From Oscillospiraceae bacterium (GTDB lineage Bacteria > Bacillota > Clostridia > Oscillospirales > Acutalibacteraceae): 64,000 nucleotides of DNA. The stretch covers positions 372,001 to 436,000 of the forward strand of contig SVOB01000001.1 of the NCBI GenBank assembly GCA_015066565.1, written 5' to 3'. The position numbers and the translations under genes were made by a program. This document shows, piece after piece, positions 38,689 to 46,942 of the stretch; positions within the stretch are counted from its first letter, which is position 1, and every line of letters starts with the position of its first letter. Below the pieces are notes generated by a model. It was not told the DNA's origin, made no database searches, and worked only from the letters and a program-made list of their open reading frames with translations.

Positions 38689-39289
38689 TGTTATCACCGA
38701 GAATCTTTTTAAGAAAGCTTCTTCTGTGTACGGGCGAAACGCCGTATTTTTCAATACATTCGTAATGAAGCTTTGTTCCGTAGCCCTTATGGCGGGCGAA
38801 CTGATATTCGGGGTATTTTTTATCAAGCTCAAGCATATATCTGTCACGGCTGACCTTCGCAAGAATTGAAGCCGCCGCAATAGACGGAGAAATTGAATCG
38901 CCCTTGACAATACAAAGCTCTTTAATACCGGTATTCGGATACTGATTTCCGTCAACAAGAGCAAAATCCGCTTTAACCGAAAGGTTTTCAACAGCCTTTC
39001 TCATAGCGACAAAATCAGCCTGAAGAATATTGATTTCGTCAATCGTTTTTTCGTCGACGGAAGCGACTGAATAAGCAATCGCCTTTTCTTTTATAACGTC
39101 AAAAAGCTTTTCACGCTTTTTTTCGGTAAGCTTTTTTGAATCGTCAAGACCCTCGATTTCACAGTCCACAGGCAAAATAACAGCGGCGGCAAACACGGGT
39201 CCCGCAAGAGGTCCCCTGCCCGCCTCGTCAATTCCGCAAACTGTCTTTGCGCCGTTTTCAATTGCCTGCTTCTCATAAGAATAATCCAT
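38681..39289 (-). CDS. rnhB: Ribonuclease HII
   Basis: Cuts RNA-DNA hybrids and misinserted ribonucleotides. It has 202 residues. The signature GIDEAGRGPLAGPVFAAAVILP (about 20-41) holds the DE catalytic pair, and further acidic residues are in LVDGNQ (about 110) and ILAKVSRDRYM. It lies 3 bp after rbgA and overlaps yraN by 8 bp, a common order. Confidence 0.97.
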   Translation of the reverse strand: MDYSYEKQAIENGAKTVCGIDEAGRGPLAGPVFAAAVILPVDCEIEGLDDSKKLTEKKREKLFDVIKEKAIAYSVASVDEKTIDEINILQADFVAMRKAVENLSVKADFALVDGNQYPNTGIKELCIVKGDSISPSIAAASILAKVSRDRYMLELDKKYPEYQFARHKGYGTKLHYECIEKYGVSPVHRRSFLKKILGDNNE

Positions 39290-39292
39290 AAT

Positions 39293-40156
39293 TCAAGGTC
39301 TTTCAAACGTTATTTTACCGAGCTTTCCGCCTCGGAATTCATCAAGCAGCATAACCGATACTCTTTCATAGTCGATTTCGCCGCCTGAAATGAGCATACC
39401 TCTTTTTTTACCAATCATATCCATAATTTCAAAGATTTGTTTATCTTCAAAATCGGTTATTTTATATCTTTCGGCGAGTCTGTCGGGATAATCTCTTTTA
39501 AGAACCTCAATAAGCCTTGCGGCAAGCGATTCAAGGTCAATTACCGTATCCTTAACCGAGCCGATAAACGCTAATTTATCGCCTACGGCGGGGTCGTCGA
39601 ATTTAGGCCATAATACGCCGGGAGTGTCAAGTAACTCAAGTCCGTTGCCGATTGCGAACCACTGGTTGCTTCTCGTTACGCCCGCCTTATCGGCAACCTT
39701 AGCCTTCTGGGCGCCCGCCATTCGGTTTATAAACGAGGACTTACCCGTGTTGGGAATACCGACAACCATAACTCTCAAAGGTTTTCCGACCATTCCCTTT
39801 GCACTGTTTTTTTCTATTTTTCCCTTTAGTAATTCCTTAACCTTGGGGGCGAACTTATTTAAGCCCTTTCCGCTTCGGCAGTCAACGGGAATGGCGGCAA
39901 TATTCTGCTTTTCATAAAATGAAATCCATTTGTCCGTCGCCCTGTCGTCCGCCACGTCGCATTTATTAAGCAAAATGATATGAGGCTTTGAGCCTATCAT
40001 CTCTTTTATTTCGGGATTGCGGCTGCTCTCGGGTATTCTTGCGTCAACGAGCTCGGCTACAAGGTCAACCTGTGAAAGACATTCCTTGATAAGCCGCCTT
40101 GTTTTTGCCATGTGCCCGGGAAACCACTGAACAGTCTGCTTCTGAAAATCACTCAT
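39293..40156 (-). CDS. rbgA: Ribosome biogenesis GTPase (YlqF/RbgA)
   Basis: A circularly permuted GTPase needed for late 50S assembly, 287 residues. The N-terminus has VQWFPGHMAKTRRLIKE; then G4 LLNKCD (near 66), G1 GIPNTGKSSFINRM (near 125-138), and G3 DTPGVLWPK (near 176). The open frame reaches 40195, but the ATG at 40156 overlaps the lepB stop by 8 bp and gives the standard N-terminus. Order lepB-rbgA-rnhB is typical. Confidence 0.96.
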   Translation of the reverse strand: MSDFQKQTVQWFPGHMAKTRRLIKECLSQVDLVAELVDARIPESSRNPEIKEMIGSKPHIILLNKCDVADDRATDKWISFYEKQNIAAIPVDCRSGKGLNKFAPKVKELLKGKIEKNSAKGMVGKPLRVMVVGIPNTGKSSFINRMAGAQKAKVADKAGVTRSNQWFAIGNGLELLDTPGVLWPKFDDPAVGDKLAFIGSVKDTVIDLESLAARLIEVLKRDYPDRLAERYKITDFEDKQIFEIMDMIGKKRGMLISGGEIDYERVSVMLLDEFRGGKLGKITFERP

Positions 40157-40700
40157 AATCCTTACCCGCAACCTTTTTGAAGCCGAAGCCGTCAAGCTTT
40201 AAAACAGCCTTGCCGACTATGTAATCGGTCTGAATAAAGCCGACCGAATTAAAACGGCTGTCAGTTGAGTTATTACGGTTATCGCCCATAGCGAAAACGC
40301 AACCCTCGGGAACAGTTACGGGGTAATTCAGGTCGCCCGTAACATAGGTCGGTTCAAGAGTATAGGGTTCGTCAAGGGCAACGCCGTCCACATAGACCTT
40401 TCCCTCAAGCGGGTTAATATCCACCTGCTGACCCTCGGTTGCGACAACTCTTTTTACAAGATTTAAGTGCATGGCGTTGGGCTGTGAAATGATTATAACG
40501 TCGCCCTGCTCGGGGGTATAGGCGAAAACCCTTACAATGACCTTTTCACCGTCAAGAAGATTCGGGTTCATAGAGTCGCCTCTGACTACGCTCGTTCTGA
40601 AAAGAAAGGTAAATATAACGAATATGATTAAAAAAGCGAGCACTAAAACCGAAACGATATAATAAGCCTTGTCAACAATAAAACTTTTAGTCTTTTCCAT
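40149..40700 (-). CDS. lepB: Signal peptidase I (second of two)
   Basis: Cuts signal peptides outside the membrane. It has 183 residues with one membrane helix (about 13-34). Catalytic S43 is in GDSMNPN and K83 in NLVKRVVA, followed by GDNRNNSTDSRF, the last conserved box. It lies 3 bp after the other lepB copy, which shares the same motifs but differs widely elsewhere, and overlaps rbgA by 8 bp. Confidence 0.95.
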   Translation of the reverse strand: MEKTKSFIVDKAYYIVSVLVLAFLIIFVIFTFLFRTSVVRGDSMNPNLLDGEKVIVRVFAYTPEQGDVIIISQPNAMHLNLVKRVVATEGQQVDINPLEGKVYVDGVALDEPYTLEPTYVTGDLNYPVTVPEGCVFAMGDNRNNSTDSRFNSVGFIQTDYIVGKAVLKLDGFGFKKVAGKDYE

Positions 40701-40703
40701 TTT

Positions 40704-41291
40704 TTACTCCACTCTGAAATCGCCCAGGGGATAAAGTCGAGCCTCGGCGGTTCCGAGAATATAACCGTATTTTATGAAGCCGACAATATTTGAACGGCTG
40801 TCTATAGAATTGTTTCTGTTATCGCCCATTACGAAATAGCAGTTGTCGGGAACAGTAATCGGGAAAGCGATATCGAACTGTCTCTGGGTCGGTTCGGCAA
40901 TAAAAGGCTCGTGAATGACCTCGCCGTTAATCGTTACAATGCCCTCGGAGAAATTGATGTCAACCGTATCTCCGCCGACGGCGATAACTCTTTTAACAAG
41001 CGGCTCGTTAAGGGCGTTAGGTTGTGTAATTATTACGATATCCCCTCTTTTGATATTCGTGCTTATTGACTTTACGGCAAGCCAGTTTCCGTCCTTTAAG
41101 GTCGGTTGCATTGAATTACCCTCAACAGCGGCAATTCTGAAAACAAAAGCGAATACAAGGAACACGAAAATAATAGCCAGTATGAGAGAATCACTCCACT
41201 CATAAATGACTTTCCAGAAGCGTGAAACCCTGACGATATCCTCGTCCGAAACGCTTTCAAAAGAAACGATTGTATCCTTCGTCCTTCTCAT
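40704..41291 (-). CDS. lepB: Signal peptidase I (first of two)
   Basis: A 195-residue signal peptidase. It has a longer cytosolic N-terminus (about 35 residues) than its neighbour, one membrane helix (about 35-55), catalytic S60 in GNSMQPT and K100 in PLVKRVIAVGG, then GDNRNNSIDSRS. Tandem, unequal SipS-type enzymes are common in Bacillota with large secretomes. It heads the run lepB-lepB-rbgA-rnhB-yraN-thrC. A TATAAT box with a poor -35 lies about 30 bp upstream of the start. Confidence 0.95.
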   Translation of the reverse strand: MRRTKDTIVSFESVSDEDIVRVSRFWKVIYEWSDSLILAIIFVFLVFAFVFRIAAVEGNSMQPTLKDGNWLAVKSISTNIKRGDIVIITQPNALNEPLVKRVIAVGGDTVDINFSEGIVTINGEVIHEPFIAEPTQRQFDIAFPITVPDNCYFVMGDNRNNSIDSRSNIVGFIKYGYILGTAEARLYPLGDFRVE

Positions 41292-41360
41292 TTTTAATCA
41301 CAACCTTTCAAACTATCATTATATACTATATTATTGAAAAATAAAAGAGAAAAAATCAAA

Positions 41361-41390
41361 AAAAGGACAGATTTTTCAATCTGTCCTTTT
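41361..41390 (-). terminator. Terminator of the dockerin hydrolase gene
   Basis: A perfect 13-bp stem (AAAAGGACAGATT at 41361-41373, AATCTGTCCTTTT at 41378-41390) with a 4-nt loop, followed by a T-rich tract on the minus strand. Confidence 0.9.
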
Positions 41391-41406
41391 GAATTTTTTA
41401 TATATT

Positions 41407-43050
41407 TTATGCAAGGCGGGCAACCATATACATAATTGCCGTTGCGTCGTCCTCGGTTATTTCCTTATCGCCGTTGAAATCGGCAAGCATTAAGGCAAGT
41501 TCGTCAAACTCGCAAAGTCCTTTTGAATACCTGAGAACCTGTCTTGCATCAATGAGGTCAACATAGCCGTCATGGTTAACATCGCCGGCTTCCATATCAA
41601 GCGGATGAAGAAGCTTGATATCCTCTTCGTAAATATTGAACTGAGGATAAAGCGGATTGGAGTCAATATCCATCTGCTTATCAGCAGTCATAAGCCAGAT
41701 ATAAATATTATTATTGTTGCTTTCGATATCAAAACCGACGTGATACATATCCTTTATAAACCAGGTGTTATCGGGAAGAAGACAGGTTGAAGCGTCGATT
41801 ATGCCGTCGGAGGAAAGATAATTCTTATCCGACTCAACCGCCTGCTCATAAAAGCCCTCCTCTTCTGCGAGGACCGTACCGAGATTCGCAACCGTAGCAA
41901 AGCCCGAGGTATGTCTTGTTTCGATAACCGTATCGGCGCTGTAGTTCGCTTTCGGAGTAATAGGCGCAATCTGGAGGTTGTAGTTTGAAACAATCGCAAC
42001 CTTAACGCCCGAAGCCTTTGCCGCCTTTAAGATATCGCCGATTTTACTCTGAACGTTATAATGATAATTATCAATTACGCCCTCAAACGACGGGTCGGCG
42101 CCTGCAAGCATAGTCTGTTTCGCTTCTTCATATACATCGTCGGCAACGAACGACCAGATTGACGGGTTGTAAGCGAAAATCGGAATAAGAACCTCGTCAT
42201 AAACTCTGTCAAGCTGTTCTTCGATGACAGTTCCGAGAAGCGGAACGAGCTGCTTGAGAAGACCTGTCATTTCAATAACCTTGGCAACGCCGGGAACGGT
42301 AATAAGCTGGTCAATAAGTCTCTGAGCGCCTTCTTCATCAAGAACAACTCTTTTACAGAAGAGCTCGCCTACCATATCAACGCCCGTGAATGCCGAAGAA
42401 ATCATCGTTACGTTACTTACATCAGCATAGCCGTACTTTGCAAGATAAGCCGATACCATAACGCCGCCCATTGAGATAGCCGCAATAGAAACCTTATCAT
42501 AGCCCGTTGTTACTTTGATATGCTGAACATATTCGTTAATTTCGTCCGCAATTACCAACGGGTCAAGACGCCAGTCAAGTCCGTAAACATAGACCTTTTC
42601 GGCGCCGACAGCGTCAACGGTTGCGAGAAGCAAATCCTTATCCATAGCGTCAGCGCAGTTGACATTCTCTATGCCCTCAACCGCAACTGACTCCTTAAAC
42701 TGATATTTAAGGTGAACGCCATGGTCGGCTACGCTTCCGTCGGGGTTACAGGTAAGAGGCGAAAGCCAATCCTGGAACGCGGGAATAAGCGAATCCATAA
42801 GAGCGTCAGAATCCCTGTCAACAAGGAACTTCGCAACAGAGGGAAGAACCTTTGTTACAAGAGAGGTTGTCTGACTGTTGTCAAGCGGGAAAACGTTCTG
42901 CTCGTTACTGTCAACGAGAGTGAACTCCGAAATACCGTTAACGATTAAAACGGGATTTGCGTTGCTCTTCGCTTCAGCGGCAAATGCGGGAAGCATAAGC
43001 GTAGCGAGAAGAACAACCGTAAGCAAAACACTGATTATTTTTTTACTCAC
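41407..43050 (-). CDS. Secreted alpha/beta-hydrolase with a C-terminal type I dockerin
   Basis: A 547-residue exported protein. The signal peptide is about residues 1-24 (ends PAFA-A). The body looks like a lipase/PGAP1-type alpha/beta hydrolase: the nucleophile box is IAAISMGGVMVS with S193, preceded by VYVYGLDWRLDP. The last 60 residues (about 486-547) form two Ca2+-binding dockerin repeats: DVNHDGYVDLIDARQVLRY and DFNGDKEITEDDATAIMYM. Dockerins bind cohesins in cellulosome-type complexes, but no cohesin gene is in the window. The start is GTG with AAGGAGGAG. It has its own promoter and terminator. The substrate is unknown. Confidence 0.85.
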   Translation of the reverse strand: MSKKIISVLLTVVLLATLMLPAFAAEAKSNANPVLIVNGISEFTLVDSNEQNVFPLDNSQTTSLVTKVLPSVAKFLVDRDSDALMDSLIPAFQDWLSPLTCNPDGSVADHGVHLKYQFKESVAVEGIENVNCADAMDKDLLLATVDAVGAEKVYVYGLDWRLDPLVIADEINEYVQHIKVTTGYDKVSIAAISMGGVMVSAYLAKYGYADVSNVTMISSAFTGVDMVGELFCKRVVLDEEGAQRLIDQLITVPGVAKVIEMTGLLKQLVPLLGTVIEEQLDRVYDEVLIPIFAYNPSIWSFVADDVYEEAKQTMLAGADPSFEGVIDNYHYNVQSKIGDILKAAKASGVKVAIVSNYNLQIAPITPKANYSADTVIETRHTSGFATVANLGTVLAEEEGFYEQAVESDKNYLSSDGIIDASTCLLPDNTWFIKDMYHVGFDIESNNNNIYIWLMTADKQMDIDSNPLYPQFNIYEEDIKLLHPLDMEAGDVNHDGYVDLIDARQVLRYSKGLCEFDELALMLADFNGDKEITEDDATAIMYMVARLA

Positions 43051-43091
43051 AAAAACTCCTCCTTAAAGAGAAATCATACTTTAACATTATG

Positions 43092-43120
43092 ATTATAACA
43101 AATAATAATAAAAAATACAA
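43092..43120 (-). promoter_or_regulatory. Promoter of the dockerin hydrolase gene
   Basis: Minus strand -35 TTGTAT (43115-43120), a 17-bp spacer and -10 TATAAT (43092-43097). It lies 9 bp inside of the hairpin that forms the left end of the inverted-repeat element. Confidence 0.72.
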
Positions 43121-43128
43121 GTAAAAAA

Positions 43129-43176
43129 GTCCGTTTAGGGCGACACCGATAAGGAGGTTTAAGCCCTAAAACGGAC
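43129..43176 (-). terminator. Terminator-like hairpin at the left end of the element
   Basis: GTCCGTTTAGGGC (43129-43141) pairs with GCCCTAAAACGGAC (43163-43176), with one bulged A. On the minus strand it is followed by TTTTTT, on the plus strand by ATTTTT. It is the last of three hairpins downstream of mazF. Confidence 0.65.
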
Positions 43177-43416
43177 ATTTTTCCGCTATAACGGCTTCAA
43201 AAACGGGGTTAAGGCACAAAGCATTAACCCCGTTTTATTCATTGTTCTAACGAAAAACTGTCTCATTTTAGGGTGCGAAGCAGTTTTGGCAAAGTAATTT
43301 TAGTTCATAAAGTGATTACAAAATCCCCTGCATACTTGCGTATTCAGGGGATTTTTAATTGCTTTAGGGACAAAAGGACAAAGCCAAAACCTAAACATCC
43401 TTATCGGTGTCGCCCT
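43137..43416. repeat. 280-bp structured element with 25-bp terminal inverted repeats
   Basis: This covers most of the 393-bp gap between the dockerin gene and mazF. The ends, 43137-43161 and 43392-43416, are inverted copies that match at 24 of 25 positions. Inside are three strong hairpins, each with a T-run: 43129-43176 (a 13-bp stem that starts just outside the repeat), 43200-43236 (13-bp stem) and 43321-43354 (10-bp stem). An 8-bp pair GTTTTGGC/GCCAAAAC (43283-43290, 43383-43390) is nested within the terminal repeats. No open frame with a protein-like sequence or a ribosome binding site was found inside. It could be a MITE, the trace of a mobile element, or a structured RNA. Confidence 0.6.
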
Positions 43417-43443
43417 TTTCAACGAGCTTTATTAAATATATTT

Positions 43444-43797
43444 TTAATATGCGTTTCCGAGACCGATACTTATTGAAAGAGCGTGGTTAATTCTCGCCAT
43501 ATCGTTCGTTTCAAGAGCGCCGATTTTCTCCTTAAGACGCTGTTTGTCAAGCGTTCTTACCTGCTCAAGAAGAACTATCGAATCCTTTTGAAGCCCGCAA
43601 TTATCGGCGTTTACGCTGATATGAGTCGGCAAGGGATTTTTTGTTTTCTGACTTGTAATCGCAGCCGCAATTACGGTCGGGCTGAAGCGGTTTCCGACAT
43701 CGTTCTGGACTATAAGTACGGGTCTGATTCCTCCCTGCTCGCTGCCGACAACGGGACTTAAATCCGCGTAATAAACCTCTCCTCGTTTTACGTTCAT
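43444..43797 (-). CDS. mazF: MazF/NdoA-type mRNA interferase (no antitoxin gene beside it)
   Basis: A 117-residue endoribonuclease toxin of the PemK/MazF family. The N-terminus VKRGEVYYADLSPVVGSEQGGIRPVLIVQND and the strand TVIAAAITSQKTKNPLPTHI are close to B. subtilis NdoA. The start at 43797 has AAAGGGGAA upstream; the longer frame to 43893 adds no family sequence. A MazE-like antitoxin would be expected directly upstream, but the 160 bp there hold none. In some Clostridia the ndoA gene is likewise detached. Confidence 0.92.
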   Translation of the reverse strand: MNVKRGEVYYADLSPVVGSEQGGIRPVLIVQNDVGNRFSPTVIAAAITSQKTKNPLPTHISVNADNCGLQKDSIVLLEQVRTLDKQRLKEKIGALETNDMARINHALSISIGLGNAY

Positions 43798-43914
43798 TTT
43801 GTATTCCCCTTTCAGTTTTTTCATTTTTATTGTTGCCATATTTTTTAATAAATAATCGCTTTGACAAAAATAAAACGAAAAATTAAAGAGCAATACATTT
43901 TATGCTAAAAAAAT

Positions 43915-43941
43915 AAAGATGCCAGTCCAACTGACATCTTT
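43915..43941 (-). terminator. Terminator of the DUF2238-like gene
   Basis: On the minus strand AAAGATGTCAGT pairs with ACTGGCATCTTT (12 bp, one G-U) around a 3-nt loop, followed by ATTTTTTT. Confidence 0.87.
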
Positions 43942-43957
43942 ATATGTTTGAATTTAA

Positions 43958-44758
43958 TTATTTAGCTTCAACAGCAGCCTTTTCAGCCGTTTCAACTTCC
44001 TTTGAAGAACCGTCAAAAAGCTTATTGACATCGTTCTTTCCTCTGTGGCGATAAGGGAAAATCTTAAGAATTATATATCCTACAATACCGCCGGCAGCGT
44101 TGCAGACAGTATCGCTCATGGTATCCATAAGAGCCATACGAAGCATATAGAGCGTGTTGTAATTCGGGTCTGCAGTGTCAAGGTTTCTCGGCATAAAGAG
44201 ATTTCTGTAGCCGTCGTGGAACATAAGAACATTCCAGTGCTGAGTGTCGCTTCCGTCAAGAATCTGGTCGCAGGTGAACTCGAAAAGCTCCCAGGCAACG
44301 CCGAAAACAAAGCAAAGACCGACAGAAGCTATAAGCATAATCGAAACATTCATCTTAACCTTATCACGCTTCTGAATAGCGGTCAGCACCTCATAGCAGA
44401 GAATTACGCCGATAAGCGAGCCGAACGCATGAAGAGCCGCGTCCCACCACCAGATGCTGTAATAGAAGCCGAGATATGCGCCGCCGAAAGCGCCAAGCCA
44501 GATAAACGGGATTGAAATATTCTGAATTGACGAGGGAAGATTGCGCACAAAGGTCTTTTCGGGGAAAAGCTGGAAAATTTCCCACATAAACATGGCTACA
44601 AAATTCGCACCCATCTGAGCCATATTCTGTTTAGGATTGATTTCTGATGTTTTTGAAGGGAAGAACATTGCGACAAACATCATAATGCGGAATATCCACC
44701 AGAATACAAGCTGCCACCATTTAACGTTATCAAAGATACGCTTGAAATATTCTTTCAT
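43958..44758 (-). CDS. DUF2238-like polytopic membrane protein
   Basis: A 266-residue protein with about six membrane helices. It has the features of the DUF2238/YjdF-type group: WWWDAALHAFGSLIGVI (near 110-125), GVAWELFEFTCDQ (near 155) and DTMSDTVCNAAGGIVGYIIL near 220-238, giving a pattern of conserved W, D, H and E residues in helices that could bind metal or lipid. Its role is unknown. The ATG at 44758 has GAGGTT upstream, so the longer frame to 44803 is rejected. The C-terminal 30 residues are charged. Confidence 0.75.
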   Translation of the reverse strand: MKEYFKRIFDNVKWWQLVFWWIFRIMMFVAMFFPSKTSEINPKQNMAQMGANFVAMFMWEIFQLFPEKTFVRNLPSSIQNISIPFIWLGAFGGAYLGFYYSIWWWDAALHAFGSLIGVILCYEVLTAIQKRDKVKMNVSIMLIASVGLCFVFGVAWELFEFTCDQILDGSDTQHWNVLMFHDGYRNLFMPRNLDTADPNYNTLYMLRMALMDTMSDTVCNAAGGIVGYIILKIFPYRHRGKNDVNKLFDGSSKEVETAEKAAVEAK

Positions 44759-44843
44759 AATAACCTCACAAAATGTTTTTTCTAATTCTACCTTAAAATT
44801 CAAATTAAATCAACAGGAAAAAGTTTTCTTAACTCTTTCTTAA

Positions 44844-45842
44844 TTATCTCTCCTCACGGAAATATGCAAGTCCGAGGCTTGCGGGAGGAAGATTTTCACG
44901 CTTTTTACGGGCGGAAACAATTACAAGAACAATAATCGTTACAAGGTAAGGAGCGATTTTTATAATCTCCTGCTTCGACATTGTCATATTCGGAATAATA
45001 TCGTTCATATAGTTGTGAACAATATAAAGTCCGCCGAAAAGGATTGAGCCGAAAATGCTCAGATTCGGGCGCCAAACAGTGAAGATAACAAGAGCAATTG
45101 CAAGCCAGCCTCTGTCGCCGAAAGCGTCGTTTGACCAGATGCCCGTAGCGTAGTCCATTACATAGTAAAGACCGCCGAGACCTGCTATCATACTGCCTAT
45201 GCAGGTTGCAAAATACTTGTTACGGCTTACGTTGATACCCGCCGCGTCTGCTGTTGCGGGGTTTTCGCCTACTGCTCTCAGGTTAAGACCCGCCCTCGTT
45301 TTATTAAGGAAGAACGAAACTGCTATAGCGCAGATTATAGCAACATAAGCTAAGAAGCTGTATCTTAAAAATACCTCGCCGAACCAGCCGAGCTTTGAAG
45401 CGAAGGGAAGCGTTTTTGAATAAAAACCGCTTGTAACCGTAAGAGTGATTGACGGAACGGCTGAACCTGTAATTTTAATAAGAGAGCCGCCGAAGAAGTT
45501 ACCGAAGCCGACGCCGAAGGTTGTAAGCGCAAGACCCGTAACGTTCTGATTTGCCCTTAAGGTCGTTGTAAGGAACGAATAGATAAGTCCCATAATTAAC
45601 GAGCCGAGAAGGCAGGAAAGAAGCGGAATAATTATCGCAAGAAAAGCGTTTGCCTGGCTTTTATCGGCAAGCGAATTTTCATAAAGGAAAGCGCCTATAA
45701 CGCCCGAAATACCGCCTACATACATAATACCGGGAATACCGAGGTTAAGGTTACCCGATTTTTCGGTGAGAATTTCACCCGTTGAACCGAACAAAAGAGG
45801 AATACCCTGCATTACCGCACGGTGAATAAACGAAACTAACAT
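44844..45842 (-). CDS. nupQ: Nucleoside ABC transporter permease (NupQ/YufQ type)
   Basis: A 332-residue BPD_transp_2-type permease of the BMP nucleoside importers. It begins with the typical FIHRAVMQGIPLLFGSTGEILTE, and has the NLGIPGIMYVGG and LRAVGENPATADAAGINVSRNKY segments (near 190-210) that contact the ATPase. It overlaps nupP by one base (TAATG). Confidence 0.9.
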   Translation of the reverse strand: MLVSFIHRAVMQGIPLLFGSTGEILTEKSGNLNLGIPGIMYVGGISGVIGAFLYENSLADKSQANAFLAIIIPLLSCLLGSLIMGLIYSFLTTTLRANQNVTGLALTTFGVGFGNFFGGSLIKITGSAVPSITLTVTSGFYSKTLPFASKLGWFGEVFLRYSFLAYVAIICAIAVSFFLNKTRAGLNLRAVGENPATADAAGINVSRNKYFATCIGSMIAGLGGLYYVMDYATGIWSNDAFGDRGWLAIALVIFTVWRPNLSIFGSILFGGLYIVHNYMNDIIPNMTMSKQEIIKIAPYLVTIIVLVIVSARKKRENLPPASLGLAYFREER

Positions 45843-46942
45843 TACGCATTCTCCTCCTTTTTATTAAACTTGATTCTGTAGTTGATAAAGAACTCGCTGC
45901 CGATAATGAAGAAGATAATAATACCCGTAATAATATCGGAGAACGAATCGTTAAGCTCGAATACCGACGCTATCTCAACAGCGCCCTTCTGAAGAAAGAC
46001 GATAAGAAGCGAGGTAAGAACCATATAAATCGGGTTGAACTTCGCAAGCCACGAAACGATAATCGCCGTAAATCCTCTGCCCGCCGCGGTGTCCTTGGTA
46101 AGAGTGTGGTCTGTTCCCGAAACGAGAAGGAAGCCCGCGATACCGCACAAAGCGCCCGAAAGAAGCATAGTTCTTATAACTACCTTTTTAACGTTTATGC
46201 CTATGTATTTAGCTGTGTTCTCGCTTTCGCCGACTACCGAAATTTCATAGCCGTGCTTACTGTAACGAAGATATATGTAAATAATTACCGTAAGAACAGC
46301 GACAATAAGGATATTCATAAAGTATTTCTGTCCGAAAACGCTCGGCAGCCAGCCCTTCTGGGTAACTCCGTTGATAACGCCGATAGCGCCCGAGCCTTTC
46401 GGCACAGACCAGATATAAGCGAAATACGAAACAATCTGAATAGCTATGTAGTTCATCATAAGCGTAAAGAGGGTTTCGTTAGTGTTCCACGTTGCCTTGA
46501 AAACGGCGGGAATAAACGCCCAAACCGCGCCTGCGAGCATACTTGTTATGATAATAAGCGGCATAAGAATATAAGTGGGAAGCGAATTGCCGAGTAAAAT
46601 CATACAAGCCGTTGTAGCGAGTCCGCCCATAAGAACCTGTCCCTCAGCGCCGATATTCCAGAATTTCATTCTGAAAGCGGGAGTAACCGCGAGAGAAACA
46701 CAAAGGAGCATAGCAACGTTCTGTAAAAGACCCCAAACTCTTCTCGGAGAGCCTACGGCGCCCTTAATCATAGTTCCGTAAATGCTTATCGGGTTTTCAT
46801 GAGTTAACAGTACAATTATTACAGCGCAGAATATAAGAGCCGCAACGATTGAGCCTATTCTGATTGACCAGGACTGAACCATGGAGAGAGCGTCCCTTTT
46901 GACAATATGAAATTTAGGCTCTTTAACCTTTTCATTTTTCAT
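45842..46942 (-). CDS. nupP: Nucleoside ABC transporter permease (NupP/YufP type)
   Basis: The 366-residue partner permease. The conserved segments RMKFWNIGAEGQVLMGGLAT (near 90-110) and ISVVGESENTAKYIGINVKK (near 232-251, coupling region) are visible, and about eight to ten membrane helices can be counted. It overlaps nupO by 11 bp and nupQ by one base, so the three are translated together. Confidence 0.9.
   Translation of the reverse strand: MKNEKVKEPKFHIVKRDALSMVQSWSIRIGSIVAALIFCAVIIVLLTHENPISIYGTMIKGAVGSPRRVWGLLQNVAMLLCVSLAVTPAFRMKFWNIGAEGQVLMGGLATTACMILLGNSLPTYILMPLIIITSMLAGAVWAFIPAVFKATWNTNETLFTLMMNYIAIQIVSYFAYIWSVPKGSGAIGVINGVTQKGWLPSVFGQKYFMNILIVAVLTVIIYIYLRYSKHGYEISVVGESENTAKYIGINVKKVVIRTMLLSGALCGIAGFLLVSGTDHTLTKDTAAGRGFTAIIVSWLAKFNPIYMVLTSLLIVFLQKGAVEIASVFELNDSFSDIITGIIIFFIIGSEFFINYRIKFNKKEENA

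Noticed and set aside
38689-38991. 100-residue N-terminal extension of yraN
   Set aside because: It is a shadow frame inside rnhB; the ATG at 38688 overlaps the rnhB stop as in tightly packed operons.
43051-43443. tRNA or other known RNA gene in the gap
   Set aside because: No cloverleaf or known RNA pattern; the hairpins are better described as terminator-like parts of the element.
43273-43476. A 67-codon plus-strand frame in the inverted-repeat element
   Set aside because: No ribosome binding site, no protein-like pattern, and it crosses hairpins and the mazF 3' end.
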